Assembly: GCF_900107965.1 (NCBI RefSeq)
Contig: NZ_FNVU01000014.1
Location: forward strand, 82,569 to 146,568
Reading direction: 5' to 3'
Source of the DNA: Actinacidiphila yanglinensis
GTDB lineage: Bacteria > Actinomycetota > Actinomycetes > Streptomycetales > Streptomycetaceae
Length of the DNA stretch: 64,000 bases
In this document: one piece after another, positions 44,763-53,107 of the stretch
Position numbering within the stretch: position 1 is the first letter of the stretch
How the letters are laid out: each line of letters begins with the position of its first letter
The notes under the pieces: generated by a model
Told to the model about the DNA's origin: nothing
Databases searched by the model: none
The model's input: the letters and a program-made list of their open reading frames with translations, nothing else
Program-made: the position numbers and the translations under genes

Positions 44763-44780
44763 GGATGAAACGATTCATCC
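44763..44780 (-). promoter_or_regulatory. LacI-family type operator of the rhamnosidase gene
   Basis: GGATGAAACGATTCATCC is an 18-bp palindrome with a central CG, the form recognised by LacI-family repressors. It abuts the ribosome binding site of the rhamnosidase gene, so a bound repressor would block transcription. A related GTGAAACGTATTC stands near 44869. The repressor gene is not in the window. Confidence 0.7.
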
Positions 44781-45024
44781 GAGGAGACCGCGACGGCCTC
44801 CCTCGGAGCAGTGGTGAGACGGCTGCCATCCTGATGGGTCCGGGAACGGCTGTCAATGAAAGTGAAACGTATTCGCGCTCCCGCCAGGCACGTTGCCGCC
44901 ACCGGCGCGCGACCCCGGTCCCCGTCAGCAACGCGTCGCCGGTGCGGCCACCCGTCGACCCGCGTCAAGAACCCGATAAACTGCTCGCGGTGAGCCGGGA
45001 AGTCTGGTCGGCACAGGGAGTCGG

Positions 45025-45054
45025 CTGTCACAGGAGGTGACAGCGACCCCGCTG
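45025..45054 (+). promoter_or_regulatory. Two small hairpins in the antiporter 5' leader
   Basis: CTGTCAC (45025-45031) and GTGACAG (45037-45043) enclose AGGAG. Immediately after, CAGCG (45041) and CGCTG (45050) can pair in a competing stem. Because the arms overlap, only one stem can form at a time. This could be a simple regulatory leader; it fits no riboswitch class I know. Confidence 0.35.
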
Positions 45055-45075
45055 TAGCGATCGGGAGAACAGTTC

Positions 45076-46620
45076 ATGCGAGCGGTGGGATCGATCCTCT
45101 TCCTGGTGGTCCTGGCCACCGCCGTCGCCACCTTCGCCCGCCGCTGGCGGATCCCCGCACCGTCGCTGCTGGTGATCGCCGGCCTGGGTGTGGCGCTCAT
45201 ACCGGGCACGCCCGCACTCCACATCGCACCGGACACCATCGCCTTGGTGGTGCTGCCGCCCCTGCTGTACGCCTCGGCCGAGGAACTGTCCCTGCGCGAC
45301 CTGCGGTTGGTGTGGCGGCCGGTGACCGTCCTCGCCTTCGGGCTGGTCCTGGCCTCCGCCGCCGCCGTGGGCGCCCTGGCGGTCGCCCTCACCCCGCTCC
45401 CCCCGTCGATGGCCTTCGTGCTCGGCGCGGTGCTGGCGAGCACCGACCCGGTGGCGGTGACCGCGCTGGGACGGCGGCTGTCGCTGCCCGGCCGGGTCCA
45501 GGTGCTGGTGCAGGCCGAGAGCCTGTTCAACGACGCGACCTCGCTGGTGCTGTTCAAGGTGGCCGTCGGCGTGGCGGTCGCCTCGACGACGGTGCACTGG
45601 CCCCTGGCCGGCGGCGAGTTCGTACTGCTGGCCGGGGGCGGCACGGTGGTCGGCGCGCTGCTGGCCTGGCTGGTGGCGCTGATCAGGCGGCGGACCACGG
45701 ACCCCGTACTGGACACGGTGATCGCGCTGGTCACGCCGTACGCCGCCTACGTGCTCGCCGAGTCGGCCCGCACCTCGGGGGTCACCGCGGTGGTCGTGGC
45801 GGGCGTGCTGCTCGGCCGTTCCGGGCACCGGCTCAGCGACGCGCGCATCCGGCTCCAGGTGCAGGCGGTCTACGCCGTGGTGGTGTTCCTGCTGGAGAGC
45901 GTGGTGTTCAGCATCATCGGCCTCGAACTGCCCACGCTGGTGCGCGACCTGCCCGACGGCACCGGGTGGTGGCCCCTGCAGGCGCTGGCGATCGCGGTCG
46001 CGCTGCTCGGCATCCGCGTGCTGTGGATGCTGCTGCTGCCCGCGGCGGGCGGGCCCGCCGGCCACCGGCCGTCCTGGCGGGTCGCGGCGGTGGTGACCTG
46101 GGCCGGCACCCGCGGCGTGATGCCGCTGGCCGCCGCGCTGTCCATCCCGCTCACCGCCACCGCGGGCCGGGCGCTGCCGGGGCGCGAGCTGGTCCTGGTC
46201 CTCACCACGGCGGTGGTGGTGCTCACCCTGGTCGTCCAGGGGCTGACCCTCGCCCCGCTGGTGAACCGCAGCGGGATCGCGCTGGAGCCGGAGCACACCG
46301 CGCAGGAGGAGGCCACGGCACGCGACGCGCTCACCCGCGCAGCGCTGACCCACCTCGACCACCTCACCGGCCTGGAGACCCTCCCGGAGATCGTGCTCCA
46401 CCGCATGCAGCACCACCTGACCGCCCGGCTCGACGACGGGGCCGGCGACCCGCGGACCGCCTCGACCGACGCCACCTACCGGGACCTGCGGCTGGAGATC
46501 ATCGCCCTGCAGAACACCGAGCTGCGCCGCCTGTACGACGACCACCGGATCAGCGACACCACCCGCCGCCGCCTGCAGAACGACCTGGACCGCGAGGAGT
46601 CGGCGCTCGGCGGACGGTGA
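45076..46620 (+). CDS. Cation/H+ antiporter, NhaP/CPA1 type
   Basis: The 514-residue membrane protein has about twelve segments, with LASTDPVAVTALGRRL and AESLFNDATSLVLF, the ion-binding region of the CPA1 family. A hydrophilic tail of about 110 residues follows. It exchanges Na+ or K+ for protons for pH and salt balance. GGGAG lies upstream of ATG 45076. It is divergent from the rhamnosidase gene. Confidence 0.92.
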   Translation: MRAVGSILFLVVLATAVATFARRWRIPAPSLLVIAGLGVALIPGTPALHIAPDTIALVVLPPLLYASAEELSLRDLRLVWRPVTVLAFGLVLASAAAVGALAVALTPLPPSMAFVLGAVLASTDPVAVTALGRRLSLPGRVQVLVQAESLFNDATSLVLFKVAVGVAVASTTVHWPLAGGEFVLLAGGGTVVGALLAWLVALIRRRTTDPVLDTVIALVTPYAAYVLAESARTSGVTAVVVAGVLLGRSGHRLSDARIRLQVQAVYAVVVFLLESVVFSIIGLELPTLVRDLPDGTGWWPLQALAIAVALLGIRVLWMLLLPAAGGPAGHRPSWRVAAVVTWAGTRGVMPLAAALSIPLTATAGRALPGRELVLVLTTAVVVLTLVVQGLTLAPLVNRSGIALEPEHTAQEEATARDALTRAALTHLDHLTGLETLPEIVLHRMQHHLTARLDDGAGDPRTASTDATYRDLRLEIIALQNTELRRLYDDHRISDTTRRRLQNDLDREESALGGR

Positions 46621-47289
46621 GTGCGGCCGGCCGCCGGCCGGGAGTGAGGGCGCCGCTCCGGACCCCGGCGGGGCGGGCGGGACGGGCCGTTCACGGCCGG
46701 GCCGCGGGCCGGACCGAAGAGGCGCGGCGGACCGGAAGCGGACGCGTGTCAGGGACGCGTCCCGCTCCGTACGGTCCACCGCGCCGCGGGGCCGGACCGC
46801 CGCGGGGAAGGACACGGCGGTGCGGCGGGCAGGCCCGGACCCTCGGGGCCCTGGACCCGCACCCGCCGCGGGCGGCCGGGACGTGCCGCTCGCCGCGGGC
46901 CCGGCCACCCGGGGAGCCTCCGATCCGCGGGGCCGGGCGGTCCCTCCGCCCCTCCGGTGAACCAGCCTGCTACGAACCTCCCAGCTCAGGGCCCCTTTTG
47001 ACGACCCCCTGTCGGCGGTACCGGAGGTCTTGACGCCCCGTTGACGACACCGCCGATGACCGCGCTCCCCCGAGGGGGATCAGGTGGCGGCGCGGCGAAC
47101 TTCTCCGGTCGGGCAGGCGAGCGGGCCGTCAACTCTCCGCTTCACAGGTTTGATTGACACCTTTTGTCATCTTTTCGGGCGTACGCCTCACGTAGCGTGA
47201 AGCTCTCTTCGGGATCACCCGCACCGCGCGTGGAACCGCGCGCTCGCGGCGACAAAAAGGCAGGCCACCAGCGCAGGCAGGGGCGACAG
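46621..47289. other. Intergenic stretch of about 670 bp
   Basis: No gene is supported; the first 330 bases are GC-rich. From about 46,960 there are several TTGACG motifs (46998, 47029, 47041) and then an AT-richer promoter-like patch at 47145-47180. Confidence 0.4.
47155..47169. promoter_or_regulatory. Operator-like inverted repeat before the acyltransferase gene
   Basis: TGACA (47155-47159), five bases and TGTCA (47165-47169) form an inverted repeat in an AT-rich patch. It overlaps TTGACA (47154-47159), a perfect -35 hexamer. No good -10 is seen at 17 bases; TAGCGT at 47193 is further than usual. Confidence 0.4.
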
Positions 47290-48609
47290 ATGAGCCACAC
47301 GGGGACCGGCGCGCAGAGCCGGCCGCAGCGTCACGCGGCAGCGCCCGGCGGAACGGAGCGGGCCGGCGGGACCGGCCCGGGGTCCGGAAACGGAACCCTC
47401 CCGGTCGACCGGACCGGACCGGTATCCGGCGGCGGACCGGGACCGGAGGCGCTGCCGGAAGCGGTCCCCGCACCGGCCCCCGCGCCATCTCCCACGGCCG
47501 CCACCTCCGCCACGGCCTCCGCCGGCGCCGGCCGGCGGCGGGGACGCGAGCGCCCGCGGCTGTACGCCATCGACGCCCTGCGGCTGACCGCCGCGCTGAT
47601 GGTCGCGGTGCACCACTACGTCGGTACCTACCGCGTGGACAAGCCGCACAACCCGATCTGGGACCAGCGCGCGTCCCACATGATGCCGACCGTCTTCCGG
47701 CTCGCCGCCTACGGCTGGGTGGGCGTCGAGATCTTCTTCGTCATCAGCGGGTTCGTGATCTGCATGTCCTGCTGGGACCGCCGGCCGAGGGACTTCTTCG
47801 TCTCCCGGGTGATCCGGCTCTACCCCGCGTACTGGTTCGGGGTGGTGTTCACCACCGCGGTCCTGACCGCGCTCCCCGCGGTGTGGCCGCGGCCGTCGAT
47901 CCGGCAGATGGTCTTCAACCTCTCGATGCTCCAGTCGGGTGCCAAGATCGGCAGCGTGGACAGCGTCTACTGGACGCTCTGGTCCGAACTGCGCTTCTAC
48001 CTGGTCTTCCTGGTGGTGGTCGCCACCGGCCTGACGTACCGCAAGGTCGTCGTCTTCTGCTGCGTGTGGGGCACCCTGGCCGCGCTCGCCCCGGTGTCCG
48101 GCTTCCCCGCCCTGCAGTTGCTCGCCGACCGCGACTCGACCTGGTACTTCATCGCCGGCCTCGCGCTGTACCTGATGCACCGCTTCGGGCCGGACCTGCT
48201 GCTCTGGGGCATCCTCGCGATGTCCTGGGTGATGGCGTCCGACGAGCTGGGGCGGCGCATCGTCCACGAGGGGGTCTCCAGCTGGCGCGGGGCGATGATC
48301 CTCTTCACCCTCTTCCTGCTGGTCATGGTCGGGGTCGCGGTCGGCTGGACCGACCGGTTGCAATGGAAGTGGCTCGCCACCGCCGGCTCCCTGACCTACC
48401 CCTTCTATCTGATCCACTACGCCGCCGGGACCACGGCGATCCACTACCTGCACGACCGGGCCGACCCGCGCGTCCTGGTCGTCTCGGTGCTGGCGGCGGC
48501 GCTGCTGCTCAGCTACGGCGTGCACCAGCTGGTGGAGCGCCCCCTCGCCCGCTCCTTGAAGCGCGGCCTCACCGGCGCCTTCGACCGCCTCGGCTCGCCC
48601 CCGGGGTAG
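47290..48609 (+). CDS. Acyltransferase family 3 membrane protein
   Basis: The 439-residue protein has a low-complexity Gly/Pro/Ala cytosolic start (about 90 residues), then about ten membrane segments. It bears the acyltransferase-3 signatures: IDALRLTAALMVAVHHYVG, FFVISGFVICMS and a RDFFVSRVIRLYPAYWFG motif. Such enzymes O-acylate sugars in surface polymers or antibiotics; the donor and acceptor are unknown here. ATG 47290 is the first start after the promoter-like region and no other gene follows closely. Confidence 0.88.
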   Translation: MSHTGTGAQSRPQRHAAAPGGTERAGGTGPGSGNGTLPVDRTGPVSGGGPGPEALPEAVPAPAPAPSPTAATSATASAGAGRRRGRERPRLYAIDALRLTAALMVAVHHYVGTYRVDKPHNPIWDQRASHMMPTVFRLAAYGWVGVEIFFVISGFVICMSCWDRRPRDFFVSRVIRLYPAYWFGVVFTTAVLTALPAVWPRPSIRQMVFNLSMLQSGAKIGSVDSVYWTLWSELRFYLVFLVVVATGLTYRKVVVFCCVWGTLAALAPVSGFPALQLLADRDSTWYFIAGLALYLMHRFGPDLLLWGILAMSWVMASDELGRRIVHEGVSSWRGAMILFTLFLLVMVGVAVGWTDRLQWKWLATAGSLTYPFYLIHYAAGTTAIHYLHDRADPRVLVVSVLAAALLLSYGVHQLVERPLARSLKRGLTGAFDRLGSPPG

Positions 48610-48660
48610 GGCGCGTCCAACGCCCCTCCCCCGCCCGGGAATCCGGTCGCGTCGGGCACC

Positions 48661-48720
48661 TTGACGTGAACCTGTCCGACGCTGACACTTCACTTCGACC
48701 CGCGGGTGAGAGCGCTCTCA
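48661..48720 (+). promoter_or_regulatory. Promoter with CebR-like operator for the glucanase gene
   Basis: TTGACG (48661-48666), 17 bases and GACACT (48684-48689) form a plausible promoter. Just downstream, TGAGAGCGCTCTCA (48707-48720) is a perfect 14-bp palindrome. It differs at two symmetric positions from the CebR box TGGGAGCGCTCCCA known from Streptomyces. A LacI-family repressor bound there would block the transcript of the GH16 gene at 48833. Confidence 0.7.
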
Positions 48721-48832
48721 GAACTCGGCGCGGAAGGAGACCGGCCCCCCACCCCGGTGCGCGCCTTCCGGTCTCCGCGCCGGGTCCGGGCTCACCGCGG
48801 CCCTGTCGCACCGGCAGAAAGGTCAGCATCCC

Positions 48833-50194
48833 GTGAAACGCACGCTGCCGTCCGGAACCGCACCCGACCGCCGCTCCCGCGGGCGCCGCGGCCCCCGCGG
48901 GCCGCTCGCCGTCCTCAGCTCCCTCCTCCTGCTGCTCGCCGGCGCGCTGGCGCTGACGGTCTCCGGCGGTTCGGCCGCGGTGGCCGCACCCGCACCCCCC
49001 ACCGGCTGGACCACCGTGTTCAGCGACGACTTCAACGGGGCCTCGGGCACCGGCCTCGACCGCTCCAACTGGCTCTACGACACCGGCACCGGCTACAACT
49101 ACCCCGGCGCGGCCGGGAACTGGGGCACCGGCGAGCTGGAGACGGCCACCGACTCGACCACGAACGTCTACCAGGACGGCGCGGGCCACCTCGTGATCAA
49201 GCCGGTCAGGAACGCGGCCGGGCAGTGGACCTCGGGCCGGATCGAGACCCAGCGCACCGACTTCGCCGCCCCCGCGGGCGGGCAGTTGGAGATCAGCGCC
49301 TCCCTCCAGCAGCCCAACCCGCAGAGCGGGCTCGGCTACTGGCCGGCGTTCTGGGCGATGGGCGCGGCCGCGCGGCCGGTCGGGGCGACCAACTGGCCGG
49401 GCATCGGCGAGATGGACATCATGGAGGACGTCAACGCGCTCAGCCAGCACTCCACCACCTTCCACTGCGGGGTCTGGGCCGGGGAGTGCCATGACCCGGA
49501 CGGCATCAGCAGCGGGCTCCAGGCCTGCGCCGGCTGCCAGACCGGCTACCACACCTACTCGGTGATCGTGGACCGCACCAACACCGCGGCGGAGCAGCTG
49601 CGGTTCTACCTCGACGGCGCCCTGACCTACACCGTCAACGAGAACGAGGTCTCCACGGCCACCTGGCAGGCGGCGGTCGACCACGGCTTCTTCGCCATCT
49701 TCGACGTGGCGATCGGCGGTTCGTACCCCAACAAGGTCTGCGGCTGCACCTCGCCCTCGGCGGACATCACCTCCGGCGCGGGCATGAGCGTGGACTGGTT
49801 CGCGGTCTACCAGACCGGCAGCGGGAGCAGCGGCACCACCGGCGGGACGACGACCGGAGGCACCACGACCGGCGGAACCACCACGGGAGGCACCGCCACC
49901 GGCGGCACCACGGGCGGCGGCACCACCACTCCCGACTTCACCGAGAACGCCACCCGGGTCGACGCGAGCCACGCCCTGATCAGCTTCACGCCGACCACCG
50001 CCGCCGCCTACGTCGACGTGCACTACCTGGTCAACGGCGCCGGCCAGCAGAACTTCCGGATGGCCGACAACGGCGGGACCTGGACGCAGACCGTCGGTTC
50101 CCTGACCGCCGGCTCGGTGCTGACCTACTGGTTCACCTACGAGAAGAGCGGCCCGCAGTACGACTCCCCGCACTACACCTACACCCAGAGCTGA
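48833..50194 (+). CDS. Secreted GH16 beta-1,3-glucanase with CBM56-like domain
   Basis: This 453-residue exported enzyme has a signal peptide of about 52 residues. The GH16 jelly-roll catalytic domain has GIGEMDIMEDV, with nucleophile Glu193, helper Asp195 and acid/base Glu198. A Thr/Gly linker (about 330-365) leads to a C-terminal domain of about 90 residues like CBM56, which binds beta-1,3-glucan. It should cut laminarin or fungal cell-wall glucan. GTG 48833 has GAAAGG upstream. Control by a LacI-type repressor is suggested by the palindrome in its leader. Confidence 0.92.
   Translation: MKRTLPSGTAPDRRSRGRRGPRGPLAVLSSLLLLLAGALALTVSGGSAAVAAPAPPTGWTTVFSDDFNGASGTGLDRSNWLYDTGTGYNYPGAAGNWGTGELETATDSTTNVYQDGAGHLVIKPVRNAAGQWTSGRIETQRTDFAAPAGGQLEISASLQQPNPQSGLGYWPAFWAMGAAARPVGATNWPGIGEMDIMEDVNALSQHSTTFHCGVWAGECHDPDGISSGLQACAGCQTGYHTYSVIVDRTNTAAEQLRFYLDGALTYTVNENEVSTATWQAAVDHGFFAIFDVAIGGSYPNKVCGCTSPSADITSGAGMSVDWFAVYQTGSGSSGTTGGTTTGGTTTGGTTTGGTATGGTTGGGTTTPDFTENATRVDASHALISFTPTTAAAYVDVHYLVNGAGQQNFRMADNGGTWTQTVGSLTAGSVLTYWFTYEKSGPQYDSPHYTYTQS
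49838..49930 (+). repeat. Short repeats encoding the Thr-Gly linker
   Basis: Twelve-to-fifteen-base units such as GGCACCACGACCGG repeat about seven times and encode TTGG/TTTGG blocks joining the two domains of the glucanase. Synonymous changes between copies suggest an old expansion kept for protein flexibility. Confidence 0.8.
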
Positions 50195-50216
50195 GCGGCC
50201 CGCACGGACCGCTCCC

Positions 50217-50272
50217 CCGGCCGCCCGCGCCCCCGGGCCCGCGCCACACGCGGACCCGGCGCGGGCGGCCGG
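50217..50272 (+). terminator. Terminator hairpin after the glucanase gene
   Basis: A perfect 15-bp stem (50217-50231 with 50258-50272) begins 23 bases after the GH16 stop, with a 26-base GC-rich loop that can fold further. Confidence 0.65.
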
Positions 50273-50276
50273 CACG

Positions 50277-50545
50277 TCACGGCTCGGGCACCGTCTGCTG
50301 CCCGGGGTGCCCGATCCCCTCCGGCACCTCGACCAGCAGGCCCGAGGAGTTGGTGGGCCCGACCGCGCCCGCGCCCGGTCGGGTCGGGCCGCGCCGTCCT
50401 GCTGGTGCACGGCCAGCGCCTCGTTGCCCGGCACCGGGTGCCCCCGGCGTCGGATCCGCTGTGGCCGAAGGAGTAAACGTGCCGGCCCGTCGCGGAGTTG
50501 AAGGCGGTGCCCGCGGCCCCGGCCGTGGTGATCAGCGGTCAGCCG
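50277..50545 (-). pseudogene. Decayed remnant of a secreted-protein gene
   Basis: On the minus strand three protein-like segments follow one another in different frames. They are GTAFNSATGRHVYSFGHSG, then VPGNEALAVHQQDGAA, then PTNSSGLLVEVPEGIGHPGQ followed by a stop at about 50277. Each looks like natural secreted-protein sequence, but no single frame joins them, so at least two frameshifts have occurred. No start is visible. It lies directly downstream of the secreted protein ending at 50556 and may be the wreck of a neighbouring secreted enzyme. I cannot name the family. Confidence 0.45.
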
Positions 50546-50555
50546 CCGATCACCG

Positions 50556-51524
50556 TCACCCCACGTCCTTCCAGTGGTCGTAGGCGCTGACCATCTGGAA
50601 CGAGCGGCCAGGACAGGAGAAGGAGCTGTTCCCCGTGTCGTAGTGGGAGTCGGAGTTCGCCGAGGACGCGGCGGACCAGACACCGCTCTTGCGCACCGAT
50701 ATCCCGCTGGACTCGAAGGTCAGGCCGGCCATGTCGTCGCACGAATGGGCCTGGCCCGAGGTGCCGACCGAGGAGTAGAGCTCCTCGATGTCCCAGCCGT
50801 CGGTGCGACCGGACTGGTTGGTGCCGGACTGGGTGAACAGGGTGTCCCACCGGCCGGTCGCGTAGTCGTAGAGGGCCGCGGCCCAGGTGTTCGTGGCGGA
50901 GTCGGTCTTGATCACCCGCCCGGTATAGGCGCCGGAGCCGTTGGTGTAGGTGGCCAGGAAGGAGCTGTCGACGGTCACCGAGGCCGCGAAGCTGACGCTC
51001 CCGCACCAGTCCCAGGCGGAGACGGAACGTCCCGATGTCGTGTAGACCGTGACCAGTTCGACGCAGGAGCCGCCGGGCGGGTACATGGTCGGGGTGTAGA
51101 TGGTGGTGTCGCCGTTGTGGACCGTGAACCGGGTGGAGACCGACTGGGTGGCGCAGGACCCGTCCGCGCCCGACTGCGACAGGAAGGCGGTGCCCTGCGA
51201 CGGGTGGATGTCGGTCAGCGGCCGCAGCGCGGGGTTCACCCCGGCCGTGCCGAGCGGGCCCTTGGCCGCGATGCCGTACTGCGCGCGGCGCTGCGCGGTG
51301 AGGGTGGAGAGCCGGCTCTTCACCTCGGCCGGGGACAGCGACCCGTGGACGGCGCCGCCCGAGGCGGCGGAGGCGGCGGAACTGCACGCGGCCGCGGCCG
51401 CCCGGGGGCTCGCCGCGGCGCGGGCGGGATGCGCGGGACTGGCGGCGGCGGTGCCCAGGCCGCAGCCCAGGACCAGGGCGACGGTGGCGGCGAGGACGGT
51501 CGCCGCGGACTTCGGACTTCTCAC
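50556..51524 (-). CDS. Secreted protein of unknown function (322 aa)
   Basis: GTG 51524 gives a signal peptide (VRSPKSAATVLAATVALVLGCG, likely cut before about residue 30), a low-complexity Ala/Ser stretch, then a globular Ser/Thr/Tyr-rich domain with several cysteines (GSCATQ, GSCVELV, WDWCGSV, HSCDDM, FSCPGR) that could form disulfides. Repeated aromatic/Thr-rich strands suggest a beta-sandwich, perhaps carbohydrate-binding, but I do not recognise the family. GAGAGGA lies about 11 bases upstream. Its neighbour on the other side is a secreted glucanase. Confidence 0.75.
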   Translation of the reverse strand: MRSPKSAATVLAATVALVLGCGLGTAAASPAHPARAAASPRAAAAACSSAASAASGGAVHGSLSPAEVKSRLSTLTAQRRAQYGIAAKGPLGTAGVNPALRPLTDIHPSQGTAFLSQSGADGSCATQSVSTRFTVHNGDTTIYTPTMYPPGGSCVELVTVYTTSGRSVSAWDWCGSVSFAASVTVDSSFLATYTNGSGAYTGRVIKTDSATNTWAAALYDYATGRWDTLFTQSGTNQSGRTDGWDIEELYSSVGTSGQAHSCDDMAGLTFESSGISVRKSGVWSAASSANSDSHYDTGNSSFSCPGRSFQMVSAYDHWKDVG

Positions 51525-51843
51525 GCTGATGCGATCCTCTCGGGAGGGGGGAACGGGACCGGGAAACGGATCCCGTAATGCATGTCCATGACAATGCCTC
51601 GCCAACCGGGACGGCGGCCCCCGGCTGATCCCGACCGGCACCCGGCGGATGCGTGGGCGGTGCGCGGCCCGCGCGTCAAGGCCGCGTCAGACGGAGGGCG
51701 CCGCGCGTACGGATCGCGTAAGGGAGGGCGTCCCACCTGCCGCGACAGCGCTTCCCTGGGGACGTACGGCAGCGCGCGGGCGCGGCGGGTGAACGACGTG
51801 GCGCCCGGCGGGGCCGGTGGCGGCACGGAAAGGAGCGGGCACC
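51525..51843. other. Divergent intergenic region of about 320 bp
   Basis: No gene is seen. A loose inverted repeat GCATGTC/GACAATGC around CAT (51580-51597) lies upstream of the secreted-protein gene. AAAGGAG near 51829 is the ribosome binding site of the stress-protein gene. Confidence 0.4.
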
Positions 51844-52395
51844 GTGGCAGAAGGCGGCCGAGTGATCCTCGGAATCAGCGGTTCGCTGCGCGGACTGGCC
51901 GCGCTGCACCGCGCGGTGGACGAGGCCCGGCGGCGTGACGCCGAGCTCACCGCGGTGCTGGCCTGGACACCAGTGGGCGGGGAGGTGGCCTACCGCAGGT
52001 ACCCGTGCCCGCCGCTGCTGCGGGAGTGCGAGAGCGCCGCCGCCGCCCGGCTCCAGCAGGCGTTCCTCGACGCCTTCGGCGGGTGCCCCGAGGGTGTGCG
52101 GGTCCAGCTGGCCACGGCCCGCGGCGAACCGGGGGCCGCCCTGACCGTGCTCGCGGACCGGCCGGACGACCTGCTGGTGGTCGGGACGGGCCGGCAGGGC
52201 GCGTTCCGGCGGCTGCTGCACGGCGGGGTCAGCCGGTACTGCCTGGCGCACGCCCGCTGCCCGGTGCTCGCCGTCCCGCCGTCGGAGCTGATGCGCGACC
52301 TGGACCGCACCACCCGCATCCTCGGCGAGCGCCCCCTCAAGCGCCCGGCCCGGCACGTCGCCGACCTCGCCTCCCGCCGGCGCGCGGTCGGCTGA
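51844..52395 (+). CDS. Universal stress protein family
   Basis: The 183-residue protein has one UspA-like domain: VILGISGSLRGLAALHRAVDEARRR at the start and LLVVGTGRQGAFRRLLHGGVSRYCLAHARCPVLAVP at the end, in consecutive parts. The latter resembles the ATP-binding G-x2-G-x9-G-S motif. GTG 51844 follows AAAGGAG. It converges with kdpC across a short hairpin; the short KdpD-like protein at 59187 also contains a Usp domain. Confidence 0.88.
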   Translation: MAEGGRVILGISGSLRGLAALHRAVDEARRRDAELTAVLAWTPVGGEVAYRRYPCPPLLRECESAAAARLQQAFLDAFGGCPEGVRVQLATARGEPGAALTVLADRPDDLLVVGTGRQGAFRRLLHGGVSRYCLAHARCPVLAVPPSELMRDLDRTTRILGERPLKRPARHVADLASRRRAVG

Positions 52396-52402
52396 GCGGG
52401 CC

Positions 52403-52427
52403 GGCCCGCGCCGGCACCGCGCGGGCC
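52403..52427. terminator. Hairpin between the stress-protein gene and kdpC
   Basis: GGCCCGCGC (52403-52411) pairs with GCGCGGGCC (52419-52427) around a 7-base loop, in the 49-bp gap between convergent genes. Confidence 0.55.
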
Positions 52428-52444
52428 GCGCCCCCGGTGCCGCC

Positions 52445-53065
52445 TCAGCGCATCGTGGACAGGGCGCGGTTGAGCCGCACGACGTTGACGTGCGGCTCGC
52501 CCAGGAAGCCGAGCGCGCGCCCCTGGACGTGGCTGTCGACCAGGCGGCGCACGGCGGCCGGCGCCAGCCCGCGGGCCCTGGCGACGCGCGCGACCTGCTC
52601 GCGCGCGTAGGCCGGGGAGATGTCGGGGTCGAGTCCGGAGCCGCTGGCCGTGAGGGCGTCGACGGGCACCGTCCGGGGCGCGACGCCGTCGAACGCGGCG
52701 ACGGCGGCCCGCCGCTGCCCGACCGAGTCGATCAGGACGCCGTTGTTGGGGCCCAGGTTGGACGCGCCCGAGGCCAGCGGGTCGTAGCCGCCCGCGGAGG
52801 GCCGCGGCTGGAACCACTTCGGGTCCGGCGACGGGGTTGTCCGGCCCTTCTGGAGCGGCAGGTCGAAGTTCTGCCCGAGCCGGCTGGAGGCCACCTTCCT
52901 GCCGTCGACGCTGATCAGCGAACCGTCGGCACTGTGGGTGAACGCGGCCTGGGCGATGCCGGTGACCGCCAGCGGGTAGACGACGCCGGTGATGACGCTG
53001 AGCACCAGCAGCAGCCGCAGCGCCGCCAGGTACTGCCGGACCAGGGGGCCGGGGCGCGGGGCCAT
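52445..53065 (-). CDS. kdpC: Potassium-transporting ATPase subunit C
   Basis: The 206-residue subunit has one N-terminal membrane segment (LRLLLVLSVITGVVYPLAVTGIAQ) and the family signatures LGQNFD, FQPRPSA, SGSGLDPDISP and FLGEPHVNVVRLN. It supports nucleotide binding in the KdpFABC complex. It is the last gene of the kdp operon, 42 bases after kdpB. Confidence 0.95.
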   Translation of the reverse strand: MAPRPGPLVRQYLAALRLLLVLSVITGVVYPLAVTGIAQAAFTHSADGSLISVDGRKVASSRLGQNFDLPLQKGRTTPSPDPKWFQPRPSAGGYDPLASGASNLGPNNGVLIDSVGQRRAAVAAFDGVAPRTVPVDALTASGSGLDPDISPAYAREQVARVARARGLAPAAVRRLVDSHVQGRALGFLGEPHVNVVRLNRALSTMR

Positions 53066-53107
53066 GGGATCGCCTCTCTCTCGGTGGGGTCGCGGTCCGC
53101 CGGGGTG

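Noticed and set aside
49807-49998. Minus-strand frame with Val-Pro repeats over the glucanase linker
   Set aside because: It is the antisense reading of the Thr-Gly linker repeats within a well-supported GH16 gene.
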